Counted from the first letter of the stretch, positions 1 to 13,159 are shown. The stretch is DNA of 64,000 nucleotides from Cymbomonas tetramitiformis (GCA_001247695.2 LGRX02035246.1:80875-144874); one strand, 5' to 3'. Program-made: numbers and translations. Notes: a model not told the origin generated them from the sequence alone.

Positions 1-238
1 GCGTGGGGATGGGTGCACCCGTTATGCAGCAGCAGCTCGGAGGAGGCAGTGCCGTGAGTTCCCTGCTCTTCAGTCCCTGTGAAATATCCGGTGTGTGCAG
101 AAGTCGACGTATGCTGTATGTAGCGGCTTCAACTGAGACTAAAGCCTCGGATCCTCTACCAAGTTAAACCATTTGCTGTGCTTCCTGATATTTCATATGC
201 AGCTCTTAACAGAAAATTCGCAATAGCTCGGATCAGAG

Positions 239-388
239 TCGTGCACTCTGTGCTGCAGTAACTGGACTCGGATTGGTACACACTCTGTGCTGCAGTAGCT
301 GGACTCGGATTGGTACAGTCTGTGCTGCGGTAGCTGGACTCGGATTGGTACACTCTGTGCTGCGGTAGCTGGACTCGGATTGGTACAC
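239..388. repeat. Minisatellite, ~36-40 bp unit, about 4 copies
   Basis: Four successive copies of a unit containing CTGTGCTGC(A/G)GTAGCTGGACT then CGGATTGGTACA. Overlapping open frames on both strands are explained by the repeat. Confidence 0.85.
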
Positions 389-1624
389 AGACCTCATGAA
401 GTGCGATGCGCGAATCATGTTGAAACGCAAAGCGCTTCGTGCAAAACCCAATTTGATAGTCTGCTGCGTTCCTTGCTAGCAACGATTTCCGTGATTGCAG
501 CAATCCCTTGTGCACCACCTCTGATTGGTGCACCAGCAGCTACCCTTCATTTAATGCCCCCCCCTCTGCAACGGATCTGTAGGCACATCGACTTTCTTCC
601 TCTCTATTGAAAGTGAGACGTGCGCCGCACACCAGGGGATGTTTGAGGTGAAGCCTCCCCTGGCGCACCAGGAAGAAGTACACCAAGAAGCCCCTCTGCA
701 ACATCAGGGCACGCCCGCAGTGATGGCAACGGCGTGCGAACCTGGGGCCAACACAATGCCTATGCAGCCCGCACAGGCCCTGACGGTCGTCCCGGTGCAA
801 GTGGAAGGTGCGCGTGCTCTCTGCTGAGCACATTGGATTTTTTCCGGCAGCTGGAGCCGGCGTCCAGACACTTGTTATACACCTGTGTGTGGCTCTGCGT
901 GGGCGTGACCCTGCTATCTTTCGAGTCACTGAGTCGGATTGGGCACAAATGGTTTCAACAACATCATAATGATTGGTTGGCTAGCAAAGAGACATTCCCT
1001 CCTTGCTATAGTGGATGGCCGCGCTATTTAGTATGCCGGGTGGGAGTATTAAAGACAAGACCGTATAAAAGAGTAATGGGAGGGATGTCCTTGCTACAGT
1101 GGGCGGGAGGGCGAGCGCAGCACATCAATCCGGAGGTACGGTACGGTTCTTTTGGAATTATGACAGACAACATATTCTAGTGCCTTACATCGCAGTAGTG
1201 ATTCTGCAGTGAATGCAGATTTGGGTGATTTTCTGCCTGATGAAGTTCTGTTAGATTGAGCCCTTGACTCGTGACAGGAGGAGATGGGCACCCAACTCAA
1301 CAACGGCAGTCAGGAATACGCATTTCAAAAGTGATCCACGGCTTGCGGGAGATTGTGGATCGGGACAAGAGGCAAGATCTCGAGAGCCTCTATCAAAGCT
1401 ATAAGGTATTCCCAACGTCCACATCGAGAAATTGTCGCATGCCGAAGGTATCACAGTGTTCTCTCTTAGCAAATAGTTGCAAGGAAGCCTACGGTTGTAT
1501 GGCTCGCACGCATCTGCAGTTTCGTTTCCTGTGGCTAAGGCACGGCTAGCGTTTCAAGGAAGCACTGATAATCAAGTGAAGCGCGCTCATCACGCACCTC
1601 TCCGGATCATCACAGGCCGCCCAA
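389..1624. other. No confident gene; possible upstream exons of the RING gene
   Basis: Open frames here are short and overlap on both strands. An acidic stretch read at about 1187-1250 (SAVNADLGDFLPDE) and a polar stretch at 1271-1410 (IHGLREIVDRDKRQDLES) look protein-like and lie upstream of the RING gene on the same strand. They could be 5' exons, but I could not find a phase-consistent splice path. Confidence 0.3.
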
Positions 1625-2397
1625 ATGACGCGATGTTGCGTCATGCAAAATGCGTTCTTGCTGCCTTACTGCTTGGGTGGTGTACGGGTGTTGGAAATGT
1701 GGGCGCAGGCTGTGAAGCACAGCGGGGTGCCGAAAGAGGAAATCTTGGCTTCTATCCAAGATGTTGTCGGCAAAGAAGTATATGAGATGTGTGTTCACAA
1801 AGGCGACTGTATTCGGCAGCCCAAAAAGCGGCCTAGAGAGCAGCCGGCCGCTGGATCCAGTCCCACGGCTGGCAAGGGATTGTGTGGTCCCATATCTCCC
1901 GGGATAGGCGCACAGCACCAGGGTGCAGCGGCATCAGGGCATGATTCAATTCTGAAGCGGCGCCGTATCATGGCGCCTCAGCACCATGGCTCAAGTAACA
2001 CTGTAAGTTCTCCTTCCTTCGTGCCCGGGGATGCATAGTTTGTGGCAGGAAGTGCATGATGATATGCACGGTTCGTGGGCAGAATGTGACATCAGTAGGA
2101 CTGGTGCATGGGTTGACGCAGACGCCTGGAGCAGCAGTTCTGGAGACGGGACTTCCTGTCACATCGGAGAGTGCGGTCGTGCCGTATCTGGGAGCAGGAA
2201 GCTTGAATGTGGCAACAACAGAGCAAGACAAAACTTTGTGTATTTGTTGCATGGAATCCCAACGTGAGATAGCAGTCTTTCCGTGCAGCCATTTTGTGCT
2301 TTGCGAAGCCTGCAGCAAGCATTCTGCTATGGTGTCAAAGCCGTGCATCATTTGCCGGAAACCTATAGAAGAGATTCGGAAGGTATTCTTGTCTTAG
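1625..2397 (+). CDS. C-terminal RING-finger protein, probable E3 ubiquitin ligase (two exons visible)
   Basis: The C-terminus is a clear C3HC4 RING: CICC, then FPCSHFVLCEAC, then CIICRKP, followed by a conserved-looking IRKVF tail before the stop at 2395-2397. Short C-terminal RINGs of this kind occur in IAP/MULAN-type ubiquitin ligases; ligase activity is inferred from the fold. The upstream part (from 1625) has a basic stretch (KKRPRE, LKRRR) that may be a nuclear localisation signal. The frame ends at a GTAAGT donor (intron from 2003) and the RING frame opens again at about 2053, which fits a ~50-bp phase-0 intron with a weak acceptor (GGAAG). The true start may lie further upstream. A probable host gene rather than a transposon. 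Confidence 0.65.
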
Positions 2398-5300
2398 GGC
2401 AACACTGTAGAGTTGTGACATCGAACAGAGTACGCCATAGAGCAGTCAATAGTTTTGTATGATGATCTGGGATGGCTCAGAGTACAGTAGAGTATATTGG
2501 GTACTCGGCCAGTAGGATGATGACAGGTAGTGCACTTTAGTATTGAGTACACACTTTTGCAATGGCCGATGACGGTGCAAAGTCTGATGACCAGGCCCCG
2601 TTTCGGTGTAGAACGGGCCCGGTGCTGTGACCCAGGATGAGAGCACTTGCAAGGAAATAGTAATGACGATGATGGCGCGTGATGATGCACCAACAATAAT
2701 CGTCCGAACATTTGTGTGTAGCCTAGCATAATTATAGGTAGCGCATAAATATATAGGATATATCCACATATTTTGTGTACAGCATGCATCATATTACCAC
2801 TTCCATGACTGCTCAAATATATATGCTGAAACTACCCAAATATCTCATCACTTATGGGCCATCTGCAAGGGTAAGTATCAAATCTGATTGGGAGTACAGT
2901 TTTCTTTCGATAAGTATATTAAGAGTATCGATGAATAACAATAGGTAGTGCCTATAACTAGTGAGGTACAAATAGGTATCAGCTCGTGATAATTGAGTAA
3001 CAATAATTTGAAGTGAGAAATCTCGATAATTGAGTAACAATAATTTGAAGTGAGAAAACTAGCAATCTATGACTCAGTGGACGTTGGTCATCAACAAATA
3101 ACAATAGTTACACGGCCAACATTATAAAGCAACCAATCGGATGCATCTGGAAGGTATTCGCACGACTATTTCTTCTGCATGTCATGATTTTCATATTTGA
3201 GACCAACTTGCTTATAATAATTATCTTCTCAACATGTTTTGATTGTCTATTTGCATATCATGAAGCGATCATCTGATTCCAGAAGGAATTTGTCCACTCG
3301 TGGGAATGTAGGCATGCGCCTGTACTAATTAAAGAGAAATGTGCTATCGACGAGCCCCCAAAGAGGTGTGAATGTGCACCATTGTGCAGTTATTTTATCC
3401 AAATTGCATCATTTTTGTCCATTGCATCCGCCATTTCTCTAGGTCCGGCCTTGTGTGTGCAATTAATGACGTGGGTGATCCTAATGGCATCAGCATGTGA
3501 TTGCGAAGAATTTCGGTAATAGTTGCTCAGTAGTAACTATTATTCAGGCTACTTGTCCCCACGTATTCTTGAGGATGTCTGACCGTCATAAAGAACCAGG
3601 ATTCACGTGTAAACCTTCAAAGGTTGTTACAGTTGAGGTTGCTTATCATGGGGAGAGTCATCACAGTTCCTCGCGAGGTGGAGGTTGTGGTAAGTATCTA
3701 TCAATCCATTTTCCACCTTCAAATTTGATTGGTCCAGTGTGATTCAAGCCTACTGTGAGGTCAACCCATACCTGGATGTTTACCACTCACCCCATCCGCA
3801 AAATGAACCGATTAAAGATTTTGGGAAAAGGCTGGTCGACACATAACTTAACAAAGCCACCGGTGCAAACATGCAACCAGTGGATCTCACTCCACTCACA
3901 GCACCCTGCTGCACGATGCACATGATAATGGTTTTGGTCTTCCTTCAGCGACGGATCTCAAACCATAGAGGGAAGAACCCGCATCAGAGAAAGCGGCCGT
4001 CGTACCCTCCTCAGAGGATCAAACCACTTCACACACCCTTTGTGGTTGGCCAACGTTCACCAACCACCAACGCTGGATGCACTAGCCATGGGCACCCTAA
4101 GCCCAGGGCTCAAGCTCGCCTAGACTCATAGATACTCGGAGGATCAAGCCCTTTCACACACATTTATTGGTCGCCTGACGTTCATTAACCACCACCACTG
4201 GAATAACCAGCCATGGGCACCCAAATTCCGCCGTAGGTTCCAGCTTGCCCAGACTTCACTTGTACATGTGAGAGTCTGGGTGCCGCCACAGCCAGGCCCG
4301 CAAGAGTTTGAGGAACGGGCATCCCCGAATCCCACCAAGCCTCACTGTGGCCTTCCCAGGTTATATCGTTGCCACGTCAGCCGGCTGGCGCCTATCATCA
4401 CTGCTAACGACCCGCATTTGCCGCGAAGCCGCGCAACTATCGAGCCAACGTGCCGTGTGTGGCGTATTTTAGAACCGACTCCTTTAGCACCACGTAGCCA
4501 CACATGATCGGCAGCACTATGTACCCACACCCGAGATCAAAGGATTCAGCACACACTTCGGGACCCTTATCCGGATTCTCCGGAGCCCATTAGTGAAGAA
4601 TCGGACCCCCTAAGCCTCATTGAGCCACCGTCTAGCACGTTCACATGGGCTATTGCACAATAAACGACTGTCAAGGAGAATGCAGTTTTTAAGAGAGGGG
4701 GCAACAACGTACAGACTCGACGGCAGGGACCCATGGATCGTAAAGCGTACCTCGCCATTCAATTTGCGCCATCGGTCACAAAAGGCAAAGTCTTCGCTGA
4801 CCTGCCCCCACACCACACCAGCAACCTCGTTGATGGATGCTGTCGAAATGATATGGAAGTCCCTCACTATCACAAAGCATCGAACTCAGCTTCCAATGCA
4901 ATCCACGGGTCTGGGAATAAACAAGTGTGGATCCAAGTCTTAGATGTGCGGTCGATTTACACCTTGGTGCCCCCAGGTCTTTCTTCCCCCCTATCACATA
5001 CATTGTAGTCAAGCACAGAACCATGGCATGCTGAGCGGCGGGGCCCACCCAGTGGGTGGAGTGCGCATTGGTTTCCAGGACAGTGTGGAAGAACGCATAA
5101 TGCGTCTGACCACTATTTAGATCCGTATACCTGATCCGCACCATCCAATCGCAGCTCATCCGTACTCGATGCACGCGCACATTGCAAACACGCGCCAGGG
5201 CCCTAGCACAAACCACACTCTGGACATTCCCAAACCCTGCGATTTCTACACCTGCACGCGGGACTTGCGGCAGCCCTCGTGAGGATTAAAGAGGCATTCT

Positions 5301-5875
5301 TTTGATGGATGATGAGGGCGCACGCTAGCTCAGGGTATCCCTTGACCATGGCCTCAATCGCACTCCGTTTCACCTGTCTCAACAGCCCCCAAAACAAAAG
5401 CACTTCGACCTCTTTTCCAACCCAAACCAGATGGCGCAACAGGTGACACGCAAACACGCAGATCATGCGTGACCCGCCACCGCGCACACCTCCTGCAGGT
5501 GAGAGCAAGAGCGCGGCTCGCAATACATCATCCTCGAGGGGGGTCTCGGGGCAAATTGGGGCCACATCTTTGTGAGTGCAGCACCAATCTCTGTCATGCG
5601 AAGCCCCAGGTTCCATACATCAAGCGATCAACAGTCAAGAGGACATCTGTGCACTGCATCCGACACGTGGCTGGTGAGAGAAATAGTGCGGCAGGCGTGA
5701 GGCACACAAGAGCCCTTGCGTCAGATGCATGGCAAGCGAGAAAAACAGTTCATCGGGCGTGAAGTGGGCAAGGGGTGGGCACCATCATGAAGCCTGCGCC
5801 TGCGCGGCTCACACGCGCAAATCCTGCCTTGTCCGTGACGACGCTGCCCTGCAGGGTTGCGCACCGACCGGATAA
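2398..5875. other. Intergenic, AT-rich at first; no gene seen
   Basis: After the RING stop the sequence is AT-rich to about 3.5 kb, then mixed. Only short overlapping frames occur. A diverged tandem duplication is listed separately. Confidence 0.5.
4011..4257. repeat. Diverged tandem duplication, ~125 bp x2
   Basis: Both copies share GGATCAA(A/G)CC, then TTCACACAC, then ACGTTCA, an ACCACCA stretch and AGCCATGGGCACCC in the same order. Confidence 0.7.
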
Positions 5876-6222
5876 TCGGCAGGTTAGAGTACTCAACCCC
5901 ACACAAGACAATTGGCAGGTCAGAGTAGTCAACCCCACACAGGACAATTGGCAGGTCAGAGTATTCAACCCCACACAAGACAATTGGCAGGTCAGCGTAT
6001 TCAACCCCCACACAAGGCAATTGGCAGGTCAGGAGTATTCAACCCCACACAGGACAATTGGCAGGTCAGAGTATTCACCCCGACAGGACAATTGGCAGGT
6101 CAGAGTATTGAACCCCACACAAGACAATTGGCAGGTTGGAGTATTCAACCGCACACAGGACAAATGGCAGGTTAAAGTATTCAACCCCACACAGGAGAAT
6201 TGGCAGGTCAGAGTATTCAAAG
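5876..6222. repeat. Minisatellite, ~37-38 bp unit, about 9 copies
   Basis: Tandem copies of CAATTGGCAGGTCAGAGTAT followed by TCAACCCCACACAAGA. Several indels put neighbouring units in different frames, so the open frames are not a conserved repeat protein. Confidence 0.9.
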
Positions 6223-6419
6223 TCTTATGCGGCCCTGAGAGCGCTCCGCGCGCTTCCTGGGGCGTGCGATATACGGCATCAGGCAAATGTGCGGCGTACG
6301 GCTTCAGCGTCTCCGGCGGCTTCAAACTCCCACTCCACCGGATAGTTCAGCCCAATCCCCTTTAGCTTCTCCAGATCAAACACCTGCCAGCCCGTCCAGA
6401 CAGCAGTGAACGTGAGTAC

Positions 6420-6652
6420 TGGCTGTGGATCCTGCCCATCACTTAGGGCATGGACCGCGTCTACTCGCTGTGGATCCTGCCCATCACTTAGGGCATGGAC
6501 CGCGTCTACTGGCTGTGGATCCTGCCCATCACTTAGGGCATGGACCGCGTCTACTCGCTGTGGATCCTGCCCATCACTTAGGGCATGGACCGCGTCTACT
6601 CGCTGTGGATCCTGCCCATCACTTAGGGCATGGACCGCGTCTACTGGCTGCC
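6420..6652. repeat. Minisatellite, 45 bp unit x5
   Basis: Five near-identical units containing GGATCCTGCCCATCACTTAG and GGCATGGACCGCGTCTACT. The period is a multiple of three, so both strands stay open (15-residue repeats). No flanking domain supports a protein. Confidence 0.9.
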
Positions 6653-9600
6653 CTCTAGCCTTCATGCCTGGCAATGCCTCGCAGCTTGGCGGGCATCTAC
6701 GGAGTCTGCGGTGCTCAGAGCATCGGGATGGGGCACCACACACCTGGCGGCTCCCGGCGCGTACAGCTTCTTGGATGTTCCCCCTGAAGGGGAATGTGTG
6801 TCACCGTCCCTTGATGCCTCGTCAGTGCCTGCTGCTATAAACTGTGGAGCCGATACCTATGTCTGCCGTCAATCCCAAATGGCATGATGGAGGGATGAAA
6901 TGGAGGCTGCCACATACCATTCGATGGCCTTCTTAGGATACATCACGGTGACAACATCTTTTCCAGAAGCTATACAGCGTTCAATCATCTGCGGTGTGAA
7001 CTGTATCCAGCCGTTGGGCGTTCCCTCAATCCTCAGTGCTATCGCAGGACTCACAAGAAAAGCCTCCGCTCCTGAACCTCGGACTTTGAGGATCAGTCCA
7101 CTGCCATGGCGGCCATAGAACACGCCAAATTGCACCATAATATGAGACCAGTTGCACCAGCCTCACAAGTCTCTTAGCCAACAAAGCATTGCCACCTAGA
7201 GTGAATCCGTATCGGGTCCTGTGACAAGCAATGTAGCCGCTTACTTACCAGATTGGTCCGACAGGTCCGAGCCATGAACTGGAATGCGCAGGAGTAATGC
7301 ACGGATGCAAACTTAGCGCATGGGTCCTTCACTCTTGAGTTCGCCAGCAACACTCAAGGGCATTGACAAGCCTATCACGAATCAGGGCTGTCGTTGCGAC
7401 GCTGGCTGCAGGATGAGAAATGCGGCCTTCGTTCGAAGCCTGCTGCCGGATGAGAAATGCTGCCTTCGTTCGAAGCCTGCTGCCGGATGAGAAATGCGGT
7501 CTGCATACAAGAACTGGACGGCCTACTGGATACACATATAAGGTGGTCCTAAGTGGTCGAAATAGCCGGGGCCCGGTCTAGCAGCTTGCAACACCTCTTG
7601 GCCAGCATCGCCAGAACCCCTCAGAATGGCGGCTGCTTTCTTCGAGCACACAAGGGTAGCTCCAGCGAAGGGAAGACAGCAGCGGGCACCTCGATATCTG
7701 CATCAACGAACAACACGTGTGTGTAGTGCTTGTGCGCGAGAAACTGGTAGATCAGAGCGCCTCTGGCCTGTCGTGGCACCCAAGCTTTTCACGCGAAAGG
7801 CTTTGGACCTCGACCCAAAATTAGGCATCAGCCCGGCATTCATTCTGGTCAAGGGCACAGCCAAGTTAACGCACGACTTCTGAGGATGGCAACAAGCTGA
7901 AAAACTTTGGTAAGGACTGAACTACAACAGTGCGCACGGCAACTGGAGCCTATACCGGCATGCATTCTAGGCATACGAAGACAACCAACAATATTCTACT
8001 CCTCCCTGGCGTCGTTACGGCGAGGAAGATGCTCGTATTCGTAGCAAGCTGCTGTCTGTGTTCGGCCCAGCGAGGGCAAAATGATTTTGCTGCCGTTTTG
8101 AAGTAGCTCGCTCCCTACTTGGCTTCAACCACCTTAAAAGCACAAGTGAACTGCAAGGCGCGTACGAGCTAACCCGCTATGCGGTGCATCACCTTGGGCA
8201 AGTCGGCAATACCAGGAACCGTCGCTGCGTGGATCTGAACTTTCCTGGCACTCAGAAGAGATGCGCGTTCAGCCGGAGGCCGCGGCATATCGTGCCGAAA
8301 GCAAGCAATCACTTTGCAGAGGTTCGGAGCCTAATGCACAGAAAATGCAAGAGTATCCTGCCCACATACAAGGAGCTCATAAAAGTTGCCAATGCCAACA
8401 AGATTGCCCACCCAAGGGAACGAAGTGTAGTGGCTGGAGCTGTTCGTTTCGGAGCAGAATGACTTCTGCAAGCAGTTTGCATCGTGACTACAGTCTACAG
8501 AGTGCCTACGCACAATACATGAAACTTATGCCAAGATTCTACTTCTGACACCACCCACAGTGCTCGAAAATTATGAGTGAAAGCAATCAGTGAAATATGC
8601 GTGGAGAACACTGATCATACGGGACTGATACTCACTTGTCACGGTAGTAATTCATGGCTCGCATCACTGACAGAAAGAAAGAATCGTAAACGAGCCCTGA
8701 TAAACTTGGAGCTTGTGTTAGATATGCGCATAAACACATGTTTACATAATGACGTGTATACAAAAAAAAGTGCTCAAACCAGTAATAAATAAGAATCCAA
8801 AAGTCTCGAGGCAAGAGCGCTAAGGAACCATGAAAAAGACATAAAAATGAGAAGCGGGACGGGAAAACCAACACAGCGTTTATGTAACTAACCTCCATAA
8901 CAGGGCGTTGCGAGCATCACGTGCGCCACTCCGCCCTCTAGTTGAATAAACACATAAAAATATGAGAAAAGGATATCGGAAGTGAAACGTTGCGCAACAG
9001 CTTCTCAATACGGAAATTTATCTCAAAGAGCTTCATGTTTTCCTTTTGAGTTGTATTGGGAGGTCGATTCCGACGCCAAGCCAACAAGGGGGAAACCATA
9101 CCTCCTCCCTGAGATAAAACTTCGCCGTTGCACAAAAACACCGTGAGGAAACCAAGGAGCGCCACCGCCAAGCCTTTTCCACTGAGTAAGATGCGAAGCA
9201 CCATCGTCTATGGTACAAGAATCTGAGTTTCGAAATTGCAACCTTTCAGGCGTGTCTCCTTTTTCAGTGTCCATGTCCCACAGCTTGGTAACAAATTATA
9301 CCCGCTGGCGTGGGCTTCGTGGTGCACGCGACGGACCGGACCGAAGCTGTCAAAAAAAATCCCTTTTGAAAGCAAACCCTAAAATCAAAAATGACCAGCA
9401 CCGCAGGACCGCGACCGCGACCGGACAAACCTCGAGGAGTCTTCCACACGGACAGCAGCAGCATGGGAAGAGTGCTATCGAGCCCAGTGCTATCCTAAGG
9501 GCTGTTCCATTAATTGTCGCAAGGGGGTTAGGATTTTCGTTTTTTGTCCGCTGGGGGTGGGGTCGAGAGATGCTTCTGTCCGCTGGGTGGGTGGGGGCAA

Positions 9601-9841
9601 GAGATGCTGCTGTCCGCTGGGGGGGGGTCTGCGAATCCAGCGTGTCCGGAGGGTGACACGCCAAGATGTCCGGAGGGTGCATGCCATGTCATGTCGACAC
9701 GTCGGTTCTCGTTCACAATTGGCACATGGGATGGCACGCGGGAGTGTACTTGACCATATTCCAGAGTGTTTCTAAGTGTCTTTCCCACTAGCTGTGGGAT
9801 ATTCTTTCATCTCTTTCAATATCTCTTGCTCATCCCACACA
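6653..9841. other. No gene recognised
   Basis: Only short frames overlapping on both strands. There is a small 37-bp repeat at 7406-7500. Between 9,530 and 9,690 lies a G-rich low-complexity stretch with repeated TGTCCGCTGGG and TGTCCGGAGGG motifs; related motifs recur at about 10,765-10,840. Confidence 0.45.
7406..7500. repeat. 37-bp tandem repeat, ~2.5 copies
   Basis: Unit: CGGATGAGAAATGC then GCCTTCGTTCGAAGCCTGCTGC (two parts), repeated with single-base differences. Confidence 0.8.
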
Positions 9842-10235
9842 ATGTCGCTCCCCTTGACAGTCGAGAGCGTGCTTGGCGGTGGGCTTTTACACCGGCATGT
9901 CGTTGCCTTCACGGAAGAAGGCTTCACAACAGACATTTTAAAAGGCCACATCCCTGATGATGACCTGGAAGAGCTCGGTCTGTCACAAGTGGGCATTAGC
10001 GTTTTCTGCATGCGTATCTGGACTTTAGCCGCGCTTGGCGACGACTTGTTTCAAGAGAAGATTGATGGCGCTAGTTCAATAGATCTATTAGAGCAGCGCG
10101 CAACCAACAAAAATATGCTCATGAACCTGACGAACAATTCGTTAAAGAAAATATTTAAGCGCATGGCGACGCGTCGGGTATTCCTTAACGCTGTTGAGTG
10201 TGAGCTCAAGAAACAGTCTGCAGCCGTACCTACCG
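9842..10235 (+). CDS. First exon of a SAM-domain-like protein (partial)
   Basis: From an ATG at 9842 the frame reads about 131 codons to a good donor (ACCG|GTAAGAG) at 10,236. Residues ~5-62 follow the sterile alpha motif pattern: an early leucine-rich helix, FTEEGFT, then DDDLEELGLSQVGISVF, matching the typical DL..LGI...G.R core. SAM domains mediate protein-protein interaction; the partner cannot be told. No continuation exon was found. A Tc1/mariner-like MITE starts 184 bp downstream, so the rest may lie beyond the repeat or be lost. Confidence 0.5.
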
Positions 10236-10418
10236 GTAAGAGCTTCTTGTTAATAAAGTGTGCTCTAATTCGATGTGTTGTGTTGTGTTATATTATAAAT
10301 TATTACAAGAAGGTGGGGAAGTCGATCCACAAAAAAATATCGAACGGAGTCGCCGGATGAACCCTTCCTCGCGATGTCTCTAGGGGCTTCCAGCCGATGT
10401 GTCCGAAGGGTCCACTTA

Positions 10419-10759
10419 CAGTAATCGCCCATATTTAAGAAAACAGGGATTTTGGGCCAGCCAGCCGTACTCATCGAGTTGGGTACCCCCGCCAGCGTCA
10501 GCGTCATAAGAGAACTCGAAGAATAGTAAGCCATTTTCTTTCAATTAGCCAGCTATTTTCTTAAATTTTCATTGATAAACGCTTAAAACGGCCATAATTT
10601 CAGGAAAAATCGCCTGCGCGGCGCCAGCACAAAGGTTGCTTATTTCGGGAATTTTCTTAGCCGAAAAAGCCAGCCAGCCGTACTCATCGAGTTGGGTACC
10701 CCCCCCAAACGCTGGCTGCTTTCTTAACGTCGGGTTTTCTTAAAAGTGAGTGATTACTG
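10419..10759. mobile_element. Tc1/mariner-like MITE, copy 1
   Basis: A ~341-bp non-coding element begins CAGTAATC and ends GATTACTG, flanked on both sides by TA. The longer termini also match inversely (TTAAGAAAAC near the left end, GTTTTCTTAA near the right). An internal direct repeat GTACTCATCGAGTTGGGTAC occurs twice. A second, inverted copy lies at 12,265. A TA duplication and CAGT ends fit the Tc1/mariner-pogo group; there is no transposase. Confidence 0.8.
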
Positions 10760-11267
10760 TATGTGTCCGGAGGGAGGGTGGGGTGCTCCGTCGAGTTTGT
10801 CCGGAGGGGGTGGGGTCAACAAAGATGATGTCCGGGGAGGGGGTCAAGGGCATGTCCTAACCCCCCCTTGCGACAATAAATGGAATTTAAGTATGGGATC
10901 GCATCGATGCGCTCAAAATCAGCTATCAGGTCTCGTGGCATGGACCATTGGAAAGCCCGTCGATAACTGGTCTAGATAGAACTCTAAAAAAGTATTTTTA
11001 GAGCACGGGGCGACCCGTGAGGCCTGAAACGTACTTTGTAATCGTACTTGAGCTGCGTCCCGCTGAGCTGTCGAATTTTCAAGTACGATGGTGCGTCACT
11101 TATGGATGAATCCAGTGGTCCCTGACCATCTGGGGGTAATCGTAGTCTTTTTTGCGTCGATTGGACGCTTAATTGCGCCGTACTTCCGCTGCGGGGGCAC
11201 CAAAAGTACTTTGGCTGGATGAATCGATACCCCCACGGGACGCAGCTAGTACGCATGAAAGACTCCT

Positions 11268-11392
11268 TGAAACCTCCATCTCCATCGCCATCGCCATCTC
11301 CATCTCCATCTCCATCTCCATCTCCATCTACATCTCCATCTCCATCTCCATCTCCATCTCATCTCCATCTCCATCTCCATCTCTCAGGACCC
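11268..11392. repeat. CCATCT hexanucleotide microsatellite
   Basis: About 20 CATCTC/CATCGC units. Both frames reading S-P or S-I repeats are by-products. Confidence 0.95.
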
Positions 11393-11689
11393 GCTGGTCT
11401 CGGAGGAAGCATTCTCCACGGTCGAGAGCTCTTACACTTAGCCCATCTGAAGTTCTTGAACCCGTGATGAACCGCGAGATGCAGCAAAATCAGATCGTTC
11501 AGCGAATTTGGCGACTTCGGTACAGTTCATAAGCGTTCCCTCAACGCGAATTCTCTATTCTCAATTCTCTATTTTGTTTCACATCCAAACATCCTTGCAC
11601 TTCCTTGAACACTTTCGCCGGATGACGTGGATGAATCTCACGGGAATTTTTTTCTCTCACATCGCATCACGTCGCTTGCGGAGGGGTGC

Positions 11690-11862
11690 CGACAAGAATG
11701 AAGTGAGGAGATTCGGTAGTTCAGTATGCCGTATTGTGACGTATCACAGTGACAGTGACAGTGACAGTGACTTCCTACCTGTACTCAGTAGTTCGACTTC
11801 GGTAGCTTAGATTGTGACACACGGTATGATTGCCTAGTAGTGACGGCCTCGGAGCTTTTATA
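11690..11862 (+). mobile_element. Fragment of a copia LTR related to the 16.5/25.2-kb LTRs
   Basis: This stretch matches, on the opposite strand, the LTR of the copia element at 16,533-25,461: GATTC(A/G)GTAGTTCAGTAT, the CAGTGACAGTGACAGTGAC tract, CTTCCTACCTGTACTCAGT, GTTCGACTTCGGTAGCTTAG and GATTGCCTAG. Similarity fades after about 11,862, so it is a diverged, truncated solo LTR. Confidence 0.75.
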
Positions 11863-12264
11863 GCGTTTCCTTCACCCTTTGGATGAATCCTTATTCTTGA
11901 CAATATCATTGATACCGGATGGTTCGGACTCCGGTTAGCAGCCACCCTACTTACGGTTGCCACAACCTATCCTTGCGGACGGTAAATTCTGAGGTGAGCC
12001 CATGCGTCTCGTCGGCGGGTGCCTGTTTATCGCAGCATGGTCTTCGAGTCGGCAAGGATGTTAGGTCAGGTGTGTTGTAGAAATTTCACCCCCAATATCT
12101 CGAATAGTTGTTGCATTCTTGCTGTTGTACGAAGCCCACTCCGCTCGACGCTGAAACGCGTATTGTATGCTTTAGATCCCTCGGCCGGCTTGTTGACGCT
12201 ACGCTCGTTCACTCCGGATCTCTATTCTTGGTGCCGGTTGCAATGAGAGACCTCTGCTGGAATA

Positions 12265-12592
12265 CAGTAATCACTCACTTTTAAGAAAACCCGACGTTAA
12301 GAAAGCAGCCGGCGTTTGGGGGGGTACCAACTCGATGAGTACGGCTGGCTGGCTTTTCGGCTAAGAAAATTCCCGAAATAAGAAACCTCGGTGCTGCGCC
12401 GCAGGCGATTTTTCTGAAATTATCGCCGTTTTAAGCGTTTATCAATGAAAAATTAAGAAAATAGCCGGCTAATTGAAAGAAAATGGCTTACTATTCTTCG
12501 AGTTTTCTTATGGCGCCGACGCGGGGGCCCAACTCGATGAGTACGGCTGACTGACCCAAAATCCCCGTTTTCTTAAGTATGGGCGATTACTG
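12265..12592. mobile_element. Tc1/mariner-like MITE, copy 2 (inverted relative to copy 1)
   Basis: About 328 bp, CAGTAATC to GATTACTG with TA on both sides, and the same internal sequence as the 10.4-kb copy in reverse orientation, with scattered substitutions and small indels. Confidence 0.8.
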
Positions 12593-13016
12593 TAATCACC
12601 GTGACTACTCATGTGACTCTTCCCGTAGTAGTGCTTGTGACTGTCACCCGAACCAGAACCCTAGCTGCTTATGCCCATATAACGGGCTAACTTATCTGTT
12701 TTAATACATTCTGATGAACCGACCACTGAGTGTAGTATATCCCGGCCTTAGGGGTATATCCCACAGGTTTGGTCCCACGCACTCTTTATTAGACACTGCG
12801 AAGTTTTAGTCATGTCTGGCTAAACAGCGACGCTTGAGATGGAGTGAAGGGCTCTACTAGAGGCGCGGCGGCGGGCGGTATGGCCTAGACGGATGCCTAG
12901 TTGATTGGATTTACGGGAGGCTCGTGCACGAGGCGCACTTCATTTTCCTCGCTACGCGTTGGTTGACGTTGGAATTTTTTGGTCGGATCCGGCACCACTT
13001 TCCTTGGCCGCGTCGC

Positions 13017-13023
13017 TATAAAT
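13017..13023 (+). promoter_or_regulatory. TATA-box-like motif (TATAAAT)
   Basis: A TATAAAT lies ~143 bp upstream of an ATG at 13,160 that opens a 62-codon frame. Position and sequence fit a core promoter, but there is no independent support for transcription. Confidence 0.3.
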
Positions 13024-13159
13024 CCACATGCACGTGGGGCAATATTTTACGCCGCAGCTTTCCTTGCTTTCCTCGACAACCGCATTACGATTTTTGGCCG
13101 CCGCTCCTTCCACGCCTCGTCCCATTTCCCCTCACTTCGTCTCTACAATCTCTTTCATC

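Noticed and set aside
5775..6743. Long frames over the 37-bp and 45-bp minisatellites as real proteins
   Set aside because: They are open in several frames on both strands because of the repeats, with no conserved domain.
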